Of a stretch of 64,000 nucleotides of DNA, positions 15,757-24,622 are shown in pieces. The notes beneath the pieces were generated by a model. That model saw only the letters and a program-made list of their open reading frames with translations, was not told where the DNA came from and did no database searches. The position numbers were made by a program, and so were the translations under genes. The DNA comes from Candidatus Methylomirabilota bacterium (lineage in GTDB: Bacteria > Methylomirabilota > Methylomirabilia > Rokubacteriales > CSP1-6): assembly GCA_036001065.1 (NCBI GenBank), contig DASYUQ010000126.1:1-64000 (forward strand), in the 5' to 3' direction. Every line of letters starts with the position of its first letter. The first letter of the stretch is position 1.

Positions 15757-17451
15757 ATGGCCATCGCGACGTCGACCCGGCTCCTCGGCGAGATTCTGAT
15801 CGCCGACGGCATCACCACGCCCGAGATGGTCGCGCTGGCGCTGAACCGCATGCGCACGACCGGCGAGCGCCTGGGCGAGGCGCTGGTGGGGCTCGGCGCC
15901 GCCACCAAGGAGGACGTGCTGCGTGCGGTCGCGCGCCAGCAGAACCTGCCGTACCTCTCGCGCGACGAGCTGCCGTCACCCCTGCCCGTCATCAAGAACC
16001 TCTCGCCCAAGTACCTCCGCCAGTACGTCGTCTGTCCGGTGAGCGTCGACGGCAGCCTCCTCACCGTGGCGACCTCCGAGCCGCTGAACCCGGTCATCGT
16101 GGACGATCTGCACCAGTGGACCGGCCTCAGCGTGCGCATCGTGGTGAGCGTGCCCGAGGTGATCCTGGAAGCGATCGACCGCACCTACGACGGCGCCGCC
16201 AGCCCGCTGCAGCGGATCGTCGAAGGCATGGAGGACGAGCGGGGACCCGACGGCGAGGAGGACGTGAATCACCTGCGCGACATGGCGTTCGAGGCGCCGG
16301 TGATCCGCCTGGTCAACCTGCTCGTCGAGAGCGCGATCGGGGCGGAGGCGTCCGACATCCACATCGAGCCGTTCGAGGACACCCTGCGCGTGCGCTACCG
16401 CATCGACGGCGTCCTGTACGACCAGGAGTCGCCCCCCCGGCGTCTGCGCGACGCGGTGACCTCGCGCATCAAGCTGATGGCGGAGATGAACATCGCCGAG
16501 CGGCGCCTGCCCCAGGACGGCCGCCTCCGCGTGTCCCTCCTGGGCCGGCGCGTCGACATCCGCGTCTCCACGATCCCCACCGTGCACGGCGAGTCCATCG
16601 TGATGCGGCTGCTCGACCGTCAGAGCGTCTTCCTGCCCCTCGAGCGCCTCGGCTTCGGTGCCGAGACGCTCAAGCACTTCGAGGCGCTCATCGAGCGGCC
16701 GCACGGGATCCTCCTCGTCACCGGCCCCACCGGCTCGGGCAAGACCACGACGCTCTACGGCGCGCTCGACAAGATCAACTCCCCGGACCGGAAGATCATC
16801 ACGATCGAAGACCCGGTGGAATATCAGCTGAAGGGCGTGAACCAGATTCCGGTGAAACCGAAGATCGGTCTGACATTCGCCACCGGCCTCCGACATATCG
16901 TGCGTCAGGATCCCGACGTGATCCTGGTGGGGGAGATCCGAGACCTGGAAACGGTGGACATCGCGATCCAGGCGGCCCTCACCGGCCACCTCGTCTTCTC
17001 CACGCTCCACACCAACGACGCCCCGGGCGCCATCCCCCGCCTGCAAGACATGGGCGCCGAGCCCTACCTGGTGGCGTCGGTGCTGGAAGGCGTGCTGGCC
17101 CAGCGTCTCGTACGCCGCATCTGTCCGGAGTGCCGGGCGCCCCACACGCCGACGGCCGCCGACATCGAGGCGCTCGGCGTCGCCGCCCCGCCCGGGGTGC
17201 AGCTCTACCGCGGGCGCGGGTGCGACCAGTGCCGGGGAACGGGCTACCGGGGACGTACGGGGATCTACGAGCTGTTCCCGATCACCGAAGACGCGCGGAG
17301 CCTCATCCTCCGCCGCGCGTCGAGCCGCGAGATCCGCCGCCTGGCCATCGAGGCCGGTATGACGACGCTGCGACTCGACGGCTGGGCCAAGGCCTGCCAG
17401 GGCGTCACCACGCTCGAGGAAGTCCTGGGCGTCACGCAGGAAGACGCCTGA
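15757..17451 (+). CDS. gspE: type II secretion system ATPase GspE
   Basis: This 564-residue cytoplasmic ATPase powers pseudopilus assembly. It has an N-terminal T2SSE_N/MshEN-like region (residues 1-150: LGEILIADGITTPEMVALAL), then the ATPase core with Walker A GPTGSGKTTTLYG near 325, the Asp box around TIEDPVEYQL, Walker B ILVGEIRD near 390 and the His box FSTLHTNDAPGA. A zinc tetracysteine (CPECR ... CDQCRGTGYRGRTG) is at 460-510. It heads the operon E-F-G-H-I-J-K-L-M-C-D. Confidence 0.95.
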   Translation: MAIATSTRLLGEILIADGITTPEMVALALNRMRTTGERLGEALVGLGAATKEDVLRAVARQQNLPYLSRDELPSPLPVIKNLSPKYLRQYVVCPVSVDGSLLTVATSEPLNPVIVDDLHQWTGLSVRIVVSVPEVILEAIDRTYDGAASPLQRIVEGMEDERGPDGEEDVNHLRDMAFEAPVIRLVNLLVESAIGAEASDIHIEPFEDTLRVRYRIDGVLYDQESPPRRLRDAVTSRIKLMAEMNIAERRLPQDGRLRVSLLGRRVDIRVSTIPTVHGESIVMRLLDRQSVFLPLERLGFGAETLKHFEALIERPHGILLVTGPTGSGKTTTLYGALDKINSPDRKIITIEDPVEYQLKGVNQIPVKPKIGLTFATGLRHIVRQDPDVILVGEIRDLETVDIAIQAALTGHLVFSTLHTNDAPGAIPRLQDMGAEPYLVASVLEGVLAQRLVRRICPECRAPHTPTAADIEALGVAAPPGVQLYRGRGCDQCRGTGYRGRTGIYELFPITEDARSLILRRASSREIRRLAIEAGMTTLRLDGWAKACQGVTTLEEVLGVTQEDA

Positions 17452-17456
17452 GCCCG

Positions 17457-18668
17457 ATGCCCGTTTACGTCTATCGCGCGGCCGACCGGCGCGGGCAGAC
17501 GATCGACGGCGTCATGGAGGCGCCGGATGCCCGGGCCGTGATCGAGCGGCTGCACCGCGAGGCGTACTTCCCCATCCGGGTAGCGCCCCACGCCGAGCGA
17601 GGTCCGTGGCTGAGCCTCGCCCTGTCGGGACGGGTCCGGCAGCGCGATCTCCTCGCGTTCACCCAGCAGCTGGCCACCCTGGTCGAGGCGGGCGTGCCGC
17701 TCGATCGCGCGCTCGGCATCCTCGAGGAACTGGCGACCAACCCGCGCCTCCGGGTCATCGTGGCGGACCTGCTGCGGACCGTACGCGGCGGCGGCTCGCT
17801 GAGCGATGCCCTCGCCAAGCACCATCCGCGCCCCTTCCCCCGCCTCTACATCAACATGGTCCGCGCGGGCGAAAAGGGCGGGGTCCTCGAGTTGGCGCTG
17901 CGGCGTCTGGCCGAGTTCCTGGAATCGCGCGCGGCCTTCACCGAGGCCATCATCTCGGCGATGGCCTATCCGCTGGTCATCACCGGCGTGGGGGCCGGCG
18001 CCGTCGTCTTCCTGCTCACGTTCGTGATCCCGCGCTTCGCCACGATCTTCGCCGACCTCAAGCAGACGATCCCCCTGCCGACGCAGATCCTGCTCGTCGT
18101 GAGCGGCGTCGTCCGGGAGTACTGGTGGGCGGGGGCGCTGGTCGGCCTGGCCGCGGTCCTGGCCTGGCGCGTGTGGACCCGCACGCCCGAGGGGCGCCTG
18201 CAGTGGGATCAGGTGCTCCTGCGCCTGCCCCGCTTCGGCGAGCTCATGATGAAGGTCGAGACCGCGCGTTTCGCCCGCACGCTCGGCACCATGCTCAAGA
18301 GCGGGGTGCCGGTGCTGGGAGCGCTGGCCGTCGTCGGCGACATGATGTCGAACCAGGTGATCGCGCGGGCCGTCGAGCGCGTGGCCGAGACCGTCAAGCG
18401 GGGGAGCAGCATCGCGGCGGCCCTGAGCGAGCACGCGCACCTGCCGGCGCTGGCCGTGCACATGGTCCGGGTCGGGGAGGAGACGGGCCGTCTGGAGGAA
18501 ATGCTGCTGAAGACCGCCGAGACCTTCGAGGGCGACGTCCGCACGGAGCTGAAACGGTTCATCGCGCTCCTGGAGCCCGCGATCATCCTCGGAATGGGGG
18601 TGCTGGTGGCGTTCATCGTCGTCGCGATGCTCATGGCCATCTTCTCGATCAACGAGCTCCCGCTGTGA
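17457..18668 (+). CDS. gspF: type II secretion inner-membrane platform protein GspF
   Basis: The protein has 403 residues from the ATG at 17457, five bases after the gspE stop. Two T2SSF domains are present. The first begins LLAFTQQLATLVEAGVPLDRAL and the second ETARFARTLGTMLKSGVPVLGAL. Three membrane helices include VITGVGAGAVVFLLTFVIP and the C-terminal IILGMGVLVAFIVVAMLMAIF. It forms the platform that couples GspE to pseudopilin assembly. The last two codons overlap a GTG (GTGA) in frame with gspG. Confidence 0.95.
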   Translation: MPVYVYRAADRRGQTIDGVMEAPDARAVIERLHREAYFPIRVAPHAERGPWLSLALSGRVRQRDLLAFTQQLATLVEAGVPLDRALGILEELATNPRLRVIVADLLRTVRGGGSLSDALAKHHPRPFPRLYINMVRAGEKGGVLELALRRLAEFLESRAAFTEAIISAMAYPLVITGVGAGAVVFLLTFVIPRFATIFADLKQTIPLPTQILLVVSGVVREYWWAGALVGLAAVLAWRVWTRTPEGRLQWDQVLLRLPRFGELMMKVETARFARTLGTMLKSGVPVLGALAVVGDMMSNQVIARAVERVAETVKRGSSIAAALSEHAHLPALAVHMVRVGEETGRLEEMLLKTAETFEGDVRTELKRFIALLEPAIILGMGVLVAFIVVAMLMAIFSINELPL

Positions 18669-19288
18669 TCGGCGATCGTGCCTGCGCCGGGGGGTGGCCG
18701 GGGAGCGGTCCCCGTCCGCCAGCAGATGCTGAGCGGCGCCGGGGAGGGGGAGGTCCCGGAGCGAGTTGTAGTTCGAAGCGACGGGGCCTCCCCCTCCCCG
18801 GCGCCGACCAAGAGCCGGACGGGGGCCGTGACCCGGACAGGCCCCGCCGGCGCGGGCGCCGCGCGATCACCGACCAGCGGGGGTTCACGCTGATCGAGCT
18901 GCTGGTGGTCATCATCATCCTGGGCCTGCTGGTAGGGCTGGTGGGACCGCGGCTCTTCGGGCGCGTGGGGCAGTCCAAGACGGCCGCGGCGCGGGCGCAG
19001 ATCGAACTGCTCGGCGCGGCGCTGGACCAGTACCGCCTCGACGTGGGGCGCTACCCCGACACGGGCCAGGGCCTCGACGTGCTGGTGCGGAACCCGGGTA
19101 CCCCCAACTGGAGCGGCCCCTACCTCAAGAGGGACGTGCCGAAGGACCCCTGGGGCAACCCCTACAAGTACCGCTGCTGCCCGGGACAGCACGGCGATTA
19201 CGACCTCTGGTCCGAAGGCGCCGACGGCGCCCCCGGCGGCGAAGGGGAGAACGTCGACGCGACGTCATGGGACAGCGGGTCGAAATAG
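18665..19288 (+). CDS. gspG: major pseudopilin GspG, start uncertain
   Basis: The recognisable pseudopilin begins at RG-FTLIELLVVIIILGLLVGLVGPRLF with the prepilin peptidase site before F and the essential Glu at +5. GspG motifs follow: ALDQYRLDVGRYPDTGQGLDVLV, PYLKRDVPKDPWGNPYKY and GDYDLWSEGADG. The frame has no ATG or TTG near this site. The only in-frame standard start is GTG 18665, overlapping the gspF stop, which gives 207 residues with an abnormal ~72-residue Gly/Pro/Arg-rich leader. That leader region contains a long inverted repeat (18706-18827), so either the repeat was inserted into the leader or a rare start (such as ATC 18866) is used. Confidence 0.85.
   Translation: MIGDRACAGGWPGSGPRPPADAERRRGGGGPGASCSSKRRGLPLPGADQEPDGGRDPDRPRRRGRRAITDQRGFTLIELLVVIIILGLLVGLVGPRLFGRVGQSKTAAARAQIELLGAALDQYRLDVGRYPDTGQGLDVLVRNPGTPNWSGPYLKRDVPKDPWGNPYKYRCCPGQHGDYDLWSEGADGAPGGEGENVDATSWDSGSK
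18706..18827. repeat. long inverted repeat between gspF and the gspG pseudopilin core
   Basis: A perfect 20-bp stem, CGGCGCCGGGGAGGGGGAGG (18734-18753) with its complement at 18787-18806, extends inward by about five further pairs. An outer arm (ggtccccgtccg at 18706 with cggacgggggcc at 18816) pairs as well. It could form a strong hairpin that tunes expression of gspG relative to gspE/F. It may be an inserted REP-like element. No second copy was seen in the window. Confidence 0.75.
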
Positions 19289-19713
19289 ACGAACGCGGGT
19301 TCACCCTCCTCGAGCTGCTGGTCACCTTGCTGGTCCTCGCCGTCGTCCTGGGTCTGGCCGGGCCCACGATCGGGCGCAGCGTGGAGGGGGTCCGGATGCG
19401 CGCCGAGGTATCGCGCTTCGCGGCGATGCTCCGCCACGCCCGGGAGCAGGCGATCACCACGCGGCGCCCCCACTCCCTCCTGGTGGACCCGCCCGGGCAC
19501 CGGGTGTTGATCATGGGCAACGACGAAGTGCGCGAGACACGCGCATTGCCGGCGCACCTCACGGTCGAGGCGGAGCCGCCGCCAGCGCTCACCGTCCGCT
19601 TCGAGCCGTACGGCGTCTCGAACGGCGGCACCTTCCGGCTGACCTCGGGCGACATCCGCTATCGGGTCACGGTCGATCCCCTCACCGGCCGTGTCCGCAC
19701 GGAGCGGCTGTGA
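19267..19713 (+). CDS. gspH: minor pseudopilin GspH
   Basis: This 148-residue protein has a short leader cleaved at G-FTLLELLVTLLVLAVVLG (residues 11-30, Glu at +5). A GspH-like globular part includes RMRAEVSRFAAMLRHAREQAITTRRPHSLLVD and ends DPLTGRVRTERL. It would join the pseudopilus tip. Its start lies inside the end of gspG (22-bp overlap), and its TGA overlaps the GTG of the next gene. Confidence 0.88.
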   Translation: MGQRVEIDERGFTLLELLVTLLVLAVVLGLAGPTIGRSVEGVRMRAEVSRFAAMLRHAREQAITTRRPHSLLVDPPGHRVLIMGNDEVRETRALPAHLTVEAEPPPALTVRFEPYGVSNGGTFRLTSGDIRYRVTVDPLTGRVRTERL

Positions 19714-20153
19714 TCCCCGGCCGGCCGCGGCCGGCGCGGAACGCCCACGGGGACTCGGGGTTCACGCTGCTCGAAGTGCTGGTGGCGCTCGCGATCCTCG
19801 GCCTGGCGGTGGTGGCGTCGATCCAGGCGTTCGCGCAAGGGCTGCGGCTGCTCAAGCTCTCCGGGGATCACCAGCAGGCGATGCTCCTGGCAGATCTGAA
19901 GGTGCGGGAGGTCGTCACGCCGGAGGAGGGGCGTGAGGAGCGCGACGAGGGCCGGTTCCACTGGGAGCGAACGACCAAGCTCGTCCCGGCGCCGGAGCTG
20001 ACGCCGCTGGCCGGGCCGCTTCGATGGCACATCTACGAGATCGCGGTGCGGGTCTCGTGGGACGAACGGCGGCAGGTCGAGATCACGACGCTCCGCACGG
20101 TCCCGGCCCAGCCGGCGCCGGGGCCTCCCAGCCTCAGTCCGAGAGCGCGCTGA
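19710..20153 (+). CDS. gspI: minor pseudopilin GspI
   Basis: This 147-residue protein begins at GTG 19710 overlapping the gspH stop (GTGA). The prepilin motif is SG-FTLLEVLVALAILGLAVVASIQAF, and the VLVALAILGLA core is typical of GspI. It is followed by QGLRLLKLSGDHQQAMLLADLK. In T2SS it nucleates the tip complex with GspJ and GspK. The Pro-rich C-terminus ends exactly at the gspJ start (TGATG). Confidence 0.9.
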   Translation: MIPGRPRPARNAHGDSGFTLLEVLVALAILGLAVVASIQAFAQGLRLLKLSGDHQQAMLLADLKVREVVTPEEGREERDEGRFHWERTTKLVPAPELTPLAGPLRWHIYEIAVRVSWDERRQVEITTLRTVPAQPAPGPPSLSPRAR

Positions 20154-20767
20154 TGCGCCGTCGTGGCCAGCGGGGTTTCACCCTTCTCGAGCTCATCCTC
20201 GCGCTGGCGATCGTCGGCGCCCTGGTCGCGGTCGCCTTCGGCGGCCTGCGAGTGGCGCTCGCCGCCTGGACCCAGGGCGAGGACCGGGCCGAGGCCCATC
20301 AGCATCTGCGCAGTGTCGCGCTGATCCTCGGCCGCACGCTGGCAGGGACATACCCCTACCGCGCGGCGGCGGAGCTGGCGCCCAACCCCGTCATCCTCTT
20401 CCGGGGCACCGAGAATCGGGTCGAGCTGGTCACCCAGGCCGCGCCGTTCCCGCTGGCGATCCCCGTCGCGTTCACCGCGGTCGTGATCGCGCTCGAGACC
20501 GACCAGGGACCCGCGCTGGTCGTCCGCCAGCGCGCCCTGCCCAATCGCGATCCCTTCATCCAGGCCGCGGTCGCGCTGCACGATCCCGGCATCCAGGCTC
20601 TCGAGTTCCGCTACCTGAACCAGAGCGGCGCCTGGCAGCCGACGTGGGACGCCGAAGCCGAGCAGGGGCTTCCGCGAGCGGTGCAGGTCACGGTGGCGAC
20701 GACGCGGGGGGGACGGACCGAAACGCTGCCGCCCCTGACGGTCGTGCTCCGCACGGGGACGCTGTGA
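20153..20767 (+). CDS. gspJ: minor pseudopilin GspJ
   Basis: The protein has 204 residues from the ATG at 20153, which overlaps the gspI stop. The leader MRRRGQRG precedes FTLLELILALAIVGALVAVAFGGLRVAL. The globular domain is long, as expected for GspJ, with LEFRYLNQSGAWQPTWD near residue 145 and a final beta segment TLPPLTVVLRTGTL. It is part of the I-J-K tip complex. The stop overlaps the GTG of gspK. Confidence 0.9.
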   Translation: MRRRGQRGFTLLELILALAIVGALVAVAFGGLRVALAAWTQGEDRAEAHQHLRSVALILGRTLAGTYPYRAAAELAPNPVILFRGTENRVELVTQAAPFPLAIPVAFTAVVIALETDQGPALVVRQRALPNRDPFIQAAVALHDPGIQALEFRYLNQSGAWQPTWDAEAEQGLPRAVQVTVATTRGGRTETLPPLTVVLRTGTL

Positions 20768-21702
20768 AGCCCGCCGCCGGCGCCAGCGAGCGCGGCTTTG
20801 CGCTGGTCGCCGTGCTCCTGGTGCTGTCGCTCGTGGGCATCATCGGCGCCGAGTTCGCGTACTCGATGCGCCTGGAGGCGAGCGCGGTCCGCGCCTGGAA
20901 GGACGGCATCACCGCCGCCCATCTGGCCGAGGCGGGGGTCGAGCAGGCCATGCGCGAGATCGCCGCCGACGCCGCCTACGTGGCCGTGGCCGACGACGGC
21001 GAGCTGACGTTCTACACGCGCGAGCGCATCGCCCGGCCGCGCTTGCCGCGCAGTGGGGTATCCCTGGGGGGCGGTCAGTTCTCCTACCGGGTCACGGACG
21101 AGGAGGCGCGGCTGAACCTCAACACCTCGCCGCCCGACCGGGTCGACCGCCTGCTGCTCGTCCTCGGTCTCACCAAGGCCGAGCGCGACGTCATCGTCGA
21201 TTCGCTGCAGGACTGGATGGATCCCAACGAGGAGCACCGCGCGAACGGCGCCGAGAGCGAGGACTACTACCTCAAGCTCCCGATTCCCCACCAGTCGCGC
21301 AACGGCCCTCTGGAGTCCGTGGCCGAGCTGCTCCAGATCCGCGGCGTCACGCCGCGGATCTTCAACGGCGACGGCGACACGCCGGCCCTGGCGGACCTGG
21401 TCACGGTCAAGACCCCGGGCCAGACCAACATCAACACCGCCAGCCTGCCGGTGCTGCGTGCGCTCGGCCTGTCCGACGCCGAGATCTCCGACATCAGCCA
21501 GGGGCGCCGCGACAGCCCCTACCCGACGGTGCCGGGACGCTTCACGGGCCGCGGCCTGGTCACCACCACGCGAACGTTCCGGATCGAGGCGCAAGGCCTG
21601 GTGGACGGCCAGGTGCGCGCCCGCCTGACCGCCGTCGTCCAGAGGCGCGCCGACGCCATCACCGGGTCGATCGTCGTGCTGGAGTGGTCAGGCGCCCACT
21701 GA
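20764..21702 (+). CDS. gspK: minor pseudopilin GspK
   Basis: The protein has 312 residues from GTG 20764. The leader ends RG-FALVAVLLVLSLVGIIGAEFAYSM; position +5 is not Glu, as is known for GspK. The large alpha-helical domain contains DEEARLNLNTSPP, LLLVLGLTKAERDVIVDSLQD, DWMDPNEEHRANGAE with acidic ion-binding residues, and NINTASLPVLRALGLSDAE. It caps the pseudopilus tip. A 102-bp gap follows before gspL, the longest break in the operon, with no gene in it. Confidence 0.92.
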   Translation: MKPAAGASERGFALVAVLLVLSLVGIIGAEFAYSMRLEASAVRAWKDGITAAHLAEAGVEQAMREIAADAAYVAVADDGELTFYTRERIARPRLPRSGVSLGGGQFSYRVTDEEARLNLNTSPPDRVDRLLLVLGLTKAERDVIVDSLQDWMDPNEEHRANGAESEDYYLKLPIPHQSRNGPLESVAELLQIRGVTPRIFNGDGDTPALADLVTVKTPGQTNINTASLPVLRALGLSDAEISDISQGRRDSPYPTVPGRFTGRGLVTTTRTFRIEAQGLVDGQVRARLTAVVQRRADAITGSIVVLEWSGAH

Positions 21703-21804
21703 TCGGCCTAGCCCCTCACAACCGAATTCCCCAAGCGCAACAAGACGTTGCGCATGACTCGCCATTCGGCGTAAGCTCTGGGCGGGAAGCGTAAGCTTGG
21801 CCCA

Positions 21805-23337
21805 GTGATACTCGATCCCACCCGACTCGCGATTTTCCTGCTCAGCGACCGCCTCGTCGCCGTGGCGATTCAGAGGCGTCGGGTCGAAGCCTTCGTGGTC
21901 GACGCCGAGAATTCCGCGGCCGCGCTCAGGGCCGAGCTCGACCAGCGCCGGCTCGCGCCCCGCACGGTGGCCATCGGACTGCCGCGCGCCTCGGTCACCG
22001 TCAAGCCGATCGAGCTGCCGTCCGTAGGCGGCGAACTCCGGGACATGGTCAGGTTCGAGCTGGAGCGCCACCTGCCGTCGGGCGGTGACGATTCCCCCTT
22101 CGACTACCTGCCCCTGCCCCCCGAGAGCGACGGCGGGCCCGCGCCGGCGGCGCAGGAGGTGCTGATCGCCGCCGCCGACCGGCGGGTCGTCGACGGGGCG
22201 CTCCGCATCGCCGAGGACGCCAAGCTGCGGCCCGTCTCGATCACCGTCGCCTCGCACAACCTCACCGCGCTCGTCCCGCGTCAGCGCCGCGGCAGGGTCG
22301 TCTGGGTCCATCGAGTCGGCGACGGGACCGACCTGCTTTTTCTCTCGGGGCCGACGCTGGTCCTCAGCCGCACCCTGCCCGAGGCCGACCACACCGTCAT
22401 CGCCGACGCCATCCGGCGCAGCTTCGTTCTCGCCCACTGGCGCGGCTGCGATGCGATCTGGATCTCCGGGGATGCCACGGCCGACGCCGCGGGCGCCCTG
22501 GCCGATCTGGGAGCGCCCGTCACCGAGCCTCCCTTCACGTCATCGGCGCGCCAGCGGCTGGCTGCGATCACCGAGACGCCGCGAGGCGCGTTCGATCTGG
22601 CGCTGGCGGTCGCCTCGGCCGGTCGCGTCCGGCCTCTGGAGCTGATCCCTCCCGCGTTGCGACCCCGGCACCTCACGCGCCCCCAGATGATGACGGCCGG
22701 AATGCTGGCGGCGACGCTCCTGCTGGGCCTGGGCGCTCTCCTGGTCCCGGGTTACCAGAACAGCCGGCGTCTGGCCGACCTCAACGCGCGGATCGCGCGG
22801 CTCGACCCCGAGGTCCGCGCCGTGGAGAAGGTGGTGCAGGAGCTGGACCGCAAGCGGCGCCTGCTGGCGACCGTCCAGTCGATCGAATCCACGACCATCC
22901 GGCCGCTGCCGGTCGTCCGCGAGCTCACCGAGCTGCTGCCGACCGACGCCTGGTTGACGATGCTCGCCCTCGACACGAAGGGCGTGGAGCTCACCGGGCA
23001 GGCGGCCGCGGCCGCCGCGCTCATCCCGCTCCTCGAAAACTCCCCGCGCTTCGAGCGGGTCGAGTTCTCTTCGCCGGTGACCCGCGGGCGCGACCGCGAG
23101 CAGTTCAGGATCCGGGCGACCTGGGAGGCCTCCGCCACGGTCGCCGGCGCGCCGGCCAGCGCGACCCCGCCCACCGGCCGCCCGCCGACGCTGCCGCCGC
23201 TGCCGACGCAGCGCCCCGGTCCTCCGACGGTCGGCGCGCCCGCCGAGCCTCCGCAGGCCCCGCTGCCCGAGGGGCTCCCCATGCAGCCGCGCCGGTCGTT
23301 TCCGCCGACGGCGATTCCCGGATCGGGAGCCAGATGA
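21805..23337 (+). CDS. gspL: GspL-type assembly protein with PilM-like and PilN-like parts
   Basis: The protein has 510 residues from GTG 21805. Residues 1-280 form an actin-like, PilM/GspL cytoplasmic domain (AIGLPRASVTVKPIELPSVG, DMVRFELERHLP). A single membrane helix near 300 (MMTAGMLAATLLLGLGALLVPG) is followed by a coiled coil and a PilN-like periplasmic domain (VVRELTELLPTDAWLTMLALD). The tail is Pro-rich. It should link GspE to the periplasmic M/C proteins. Its stop overlaps the next ATG (ATGA). Confidence 0.88.
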   Translation: MILDPTRLAIFLLSDRLVAVAIQRRRVEAFVVDAENSAAALRAELDQRRLAPRTVAIGLPRASVTVKPIELPSVGGELRDMVRFELERHLPSGGDDSPFDYLPLPPESDGGPAPAAQEVLIAAADRRVVDGALRIAEDAKLRPVSITVASHNLTALVPRQRRGRVVWVHRVGDGTDLLFLSGPTLVLSRTLPEADHTVIADAIRRSFVLAHWRGCDAIWISGDATADAAGALADLGAPVTEPPFTSSARQRLAAITETPRGAFDLALAVASAGRVRPLELIPPALRPRHLTRPQMMTAGMLAATLLLGLGALLVPGYQNSRRLADLNARIARLDPEVRAVEKVVQELDRKRRLLATVQSIESTTIRPLPVVRELTELLPTDAWLTMLALDTKGVELTGQAAAAAALIPLLENSPRFERVEFSSPVTRGRDREQFRIRATWEASATVAGAPASATPPTGRPPTLPPLPTQRPGPPTVGAPAEPPQAPLPEGLPMQPRRSFPPTAIPGSGAR

Positions 23338-23903
23338 TCGGCAATCTCTCTCGCCGCGAACGCGTCCTGGTCACGCTCGGCGCCCTGGTGGCGCTGCTCA
23401 TCATCGGCTGGGAAGGCCTCGTGCAGCCGATCCGCGAGCGGCAGCGCGTCGCCGCCGAGCTGGCGCCTATCCGCGAGCAGGTACTGGCGCGCCGGCAAGA
23501 GCTGGTCGCGCGCAGGTCCGCGATCGCAGCGGAGCTGGAGGCGACGAACGCGCGGTTGGAAGCGCTGAGCGCCCGACTTCTGCCCGGGGCCACGCCGGCC
23601 GTCGCCGCGTCCGAGCTCCAGAAGCTGGTCAAGGAGATGGCCGGGCAGGCGACGACCGAGGTGCGGAGCGAGCGCATTCTGCCACCGGTCGAGCGCGCCG
23701 AGCTGCTCGAGATCCCCCTGGAGATCACGGTCTCGGGCGATATCCGCCAGCTCGTGGATCTCCTCGCTCGGCTGGACCGTGCGCCCAAGCTGCTGGCGGT
23801 GCAGGACCTCAAGGTGCGGGTCGTCAACATCAGCCAGCCCAAGGACCTGCTGGCGACGTTGACGCTCTCCGGTTTCATCCTTCCTGGCAGGATCAGGACC
23901 TGA
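23334..23903 (+). CDS. gspM: GspM/PilO-like assembly protein
   Basis: This 189-residue protein has a short cytoplasmic start (MIGNLSRRERVLV), one membrane helix (TLGALVALLIIGWEGLVQPI), a heptad-rich coiled coil (ELVARRSAIAAELEATNARLEALSA) and a ferredoxin-like periplasmic domain ending LATLTLSGFILPG. This is the GspM/PilO plan. It partners GspL, whose stop overlaps its start. The next gene begins on its stop codon (TGATG). Confidence 0.85.
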   Translation: MIGNLSRRERVLVTLGALVALLIIGWEGLVQPIRERQRVAAELAPIREQVLARRQELVARRSAIAAELEATNARLEALSARLLPGATPAVAASELQKLVKEMAGQATTEVRSERILPPVERAELLEIPLEITVSGDIRQLVDLLARLDRAPKLLAVQDLKVRVVNISQPKDLLATLTLSGFILPGRIRT

Positions 23904-24622
23904 TGTCCAAGCGACTCCTCATCGTGAACACACTGCTGGCGGCCATGGCCCTGCTGTTCGCGGCATACATCGTGCGGGAGCTGACCCGGCCGGCGCCCGC
24001 GTCGGGGCCGGCCCGGGCCCGCGCCGGGGCTCCCCCCGCCGCTTCCGCCGCGCCTGCCGCCACTCCGCCCGCGTCCGGCTCCCCGGCGATCATCGCCGGC
24101 CGAAATCTCTTCAGCCCGACGCGCAACGAGGCCCCGGCGACGCCGGCCGGCCTCACCCAGGCGTCGCTGGTGGGCAAACCGAACCTCTACGGGGTAGTGC
24201 TCCGGGATGGTGCGCCGATTGCGTATCTCGAGGACCCGGTGACCAAGCGGGTGGCTGGCTATCGCGTGGGCGACGCGGTAGCCGGCGGCAAGCTGACGAA
24301 GATCGCCGCCGATCACGTGATTCTCGCGCGCCCGGAAGGCACCCTCGACGTCCGCCTGCACGATCCGGCGAGACCTCGGCCCGCGCCCCCGATGGGGCCG
24401 CCGGGCCAGGTCCAGCCGGCGCCCCCGGGCGTTCCAATGCCTCCGCCGCAATCGCTGCCGGGCGTCATCCCGCCGGTGGCACCCTCGCAACCGCCACCTC
24501 GGCCGCAGGTACAACCCCCTATGCCGGGCCAGGCCATCCAGCCGCCGCTGCCGCCGGCCCCGTTCCGTCGCCCGCTGCCGCCGGGCTTGCGGCGCTTCCC
24601 CAGTGATGCTCCGACCCAATAG
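23903..24622 (+). CDS. gspC: GspC-like inner-membrane connector lacking a PDZ domain
   Basis: This 239-residue protein has an N-terminal membrane anchor (LLIVNTLLAAMALLFAAYIV), a Pro/Ala linker and a homology-region core (NLFSPTRN ... PNLYGVVLRDGAPIAYLEDPVTKRVAGYRVGDAVAGG) that in GspC contacts the secretin. Instead of a PDZ or coiled-coil domain it ends in ~80 Pro-rich residues. A paralogue with the same core is encoded at 42463-43296. The 3' end overlaps the start of gspD by 20 bp. Confidence 0.82.
   Translation: MSKRLLIVNTLLAAMALLFAAYIVRELTRPAPASGPARARAGAPPAASAAPAATPPASGSPAIIAGRNLFSPTRNEAPATPAGLTQASLVGKPNLYGVVLRDGAPIAYLEDPVTKRVAGYRVGDAVAGGKLTKIAADHVILARPEGTLDVRLHDPARPRPAPPMGPPGQVQPAPPGVPMPPPQSLPGVIPPVAPSQPPPRPQVQPPMPGQAIQPPLPPAPFRRPLPPGLRRFPSDAPTQ

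Noticed and set aside
18678-18893. Short frame with an ATG between gspF and gspG
   Set aside because: It ends just after the prepilin site in a different frame and matches no family. It arises from the inverted repeat region.
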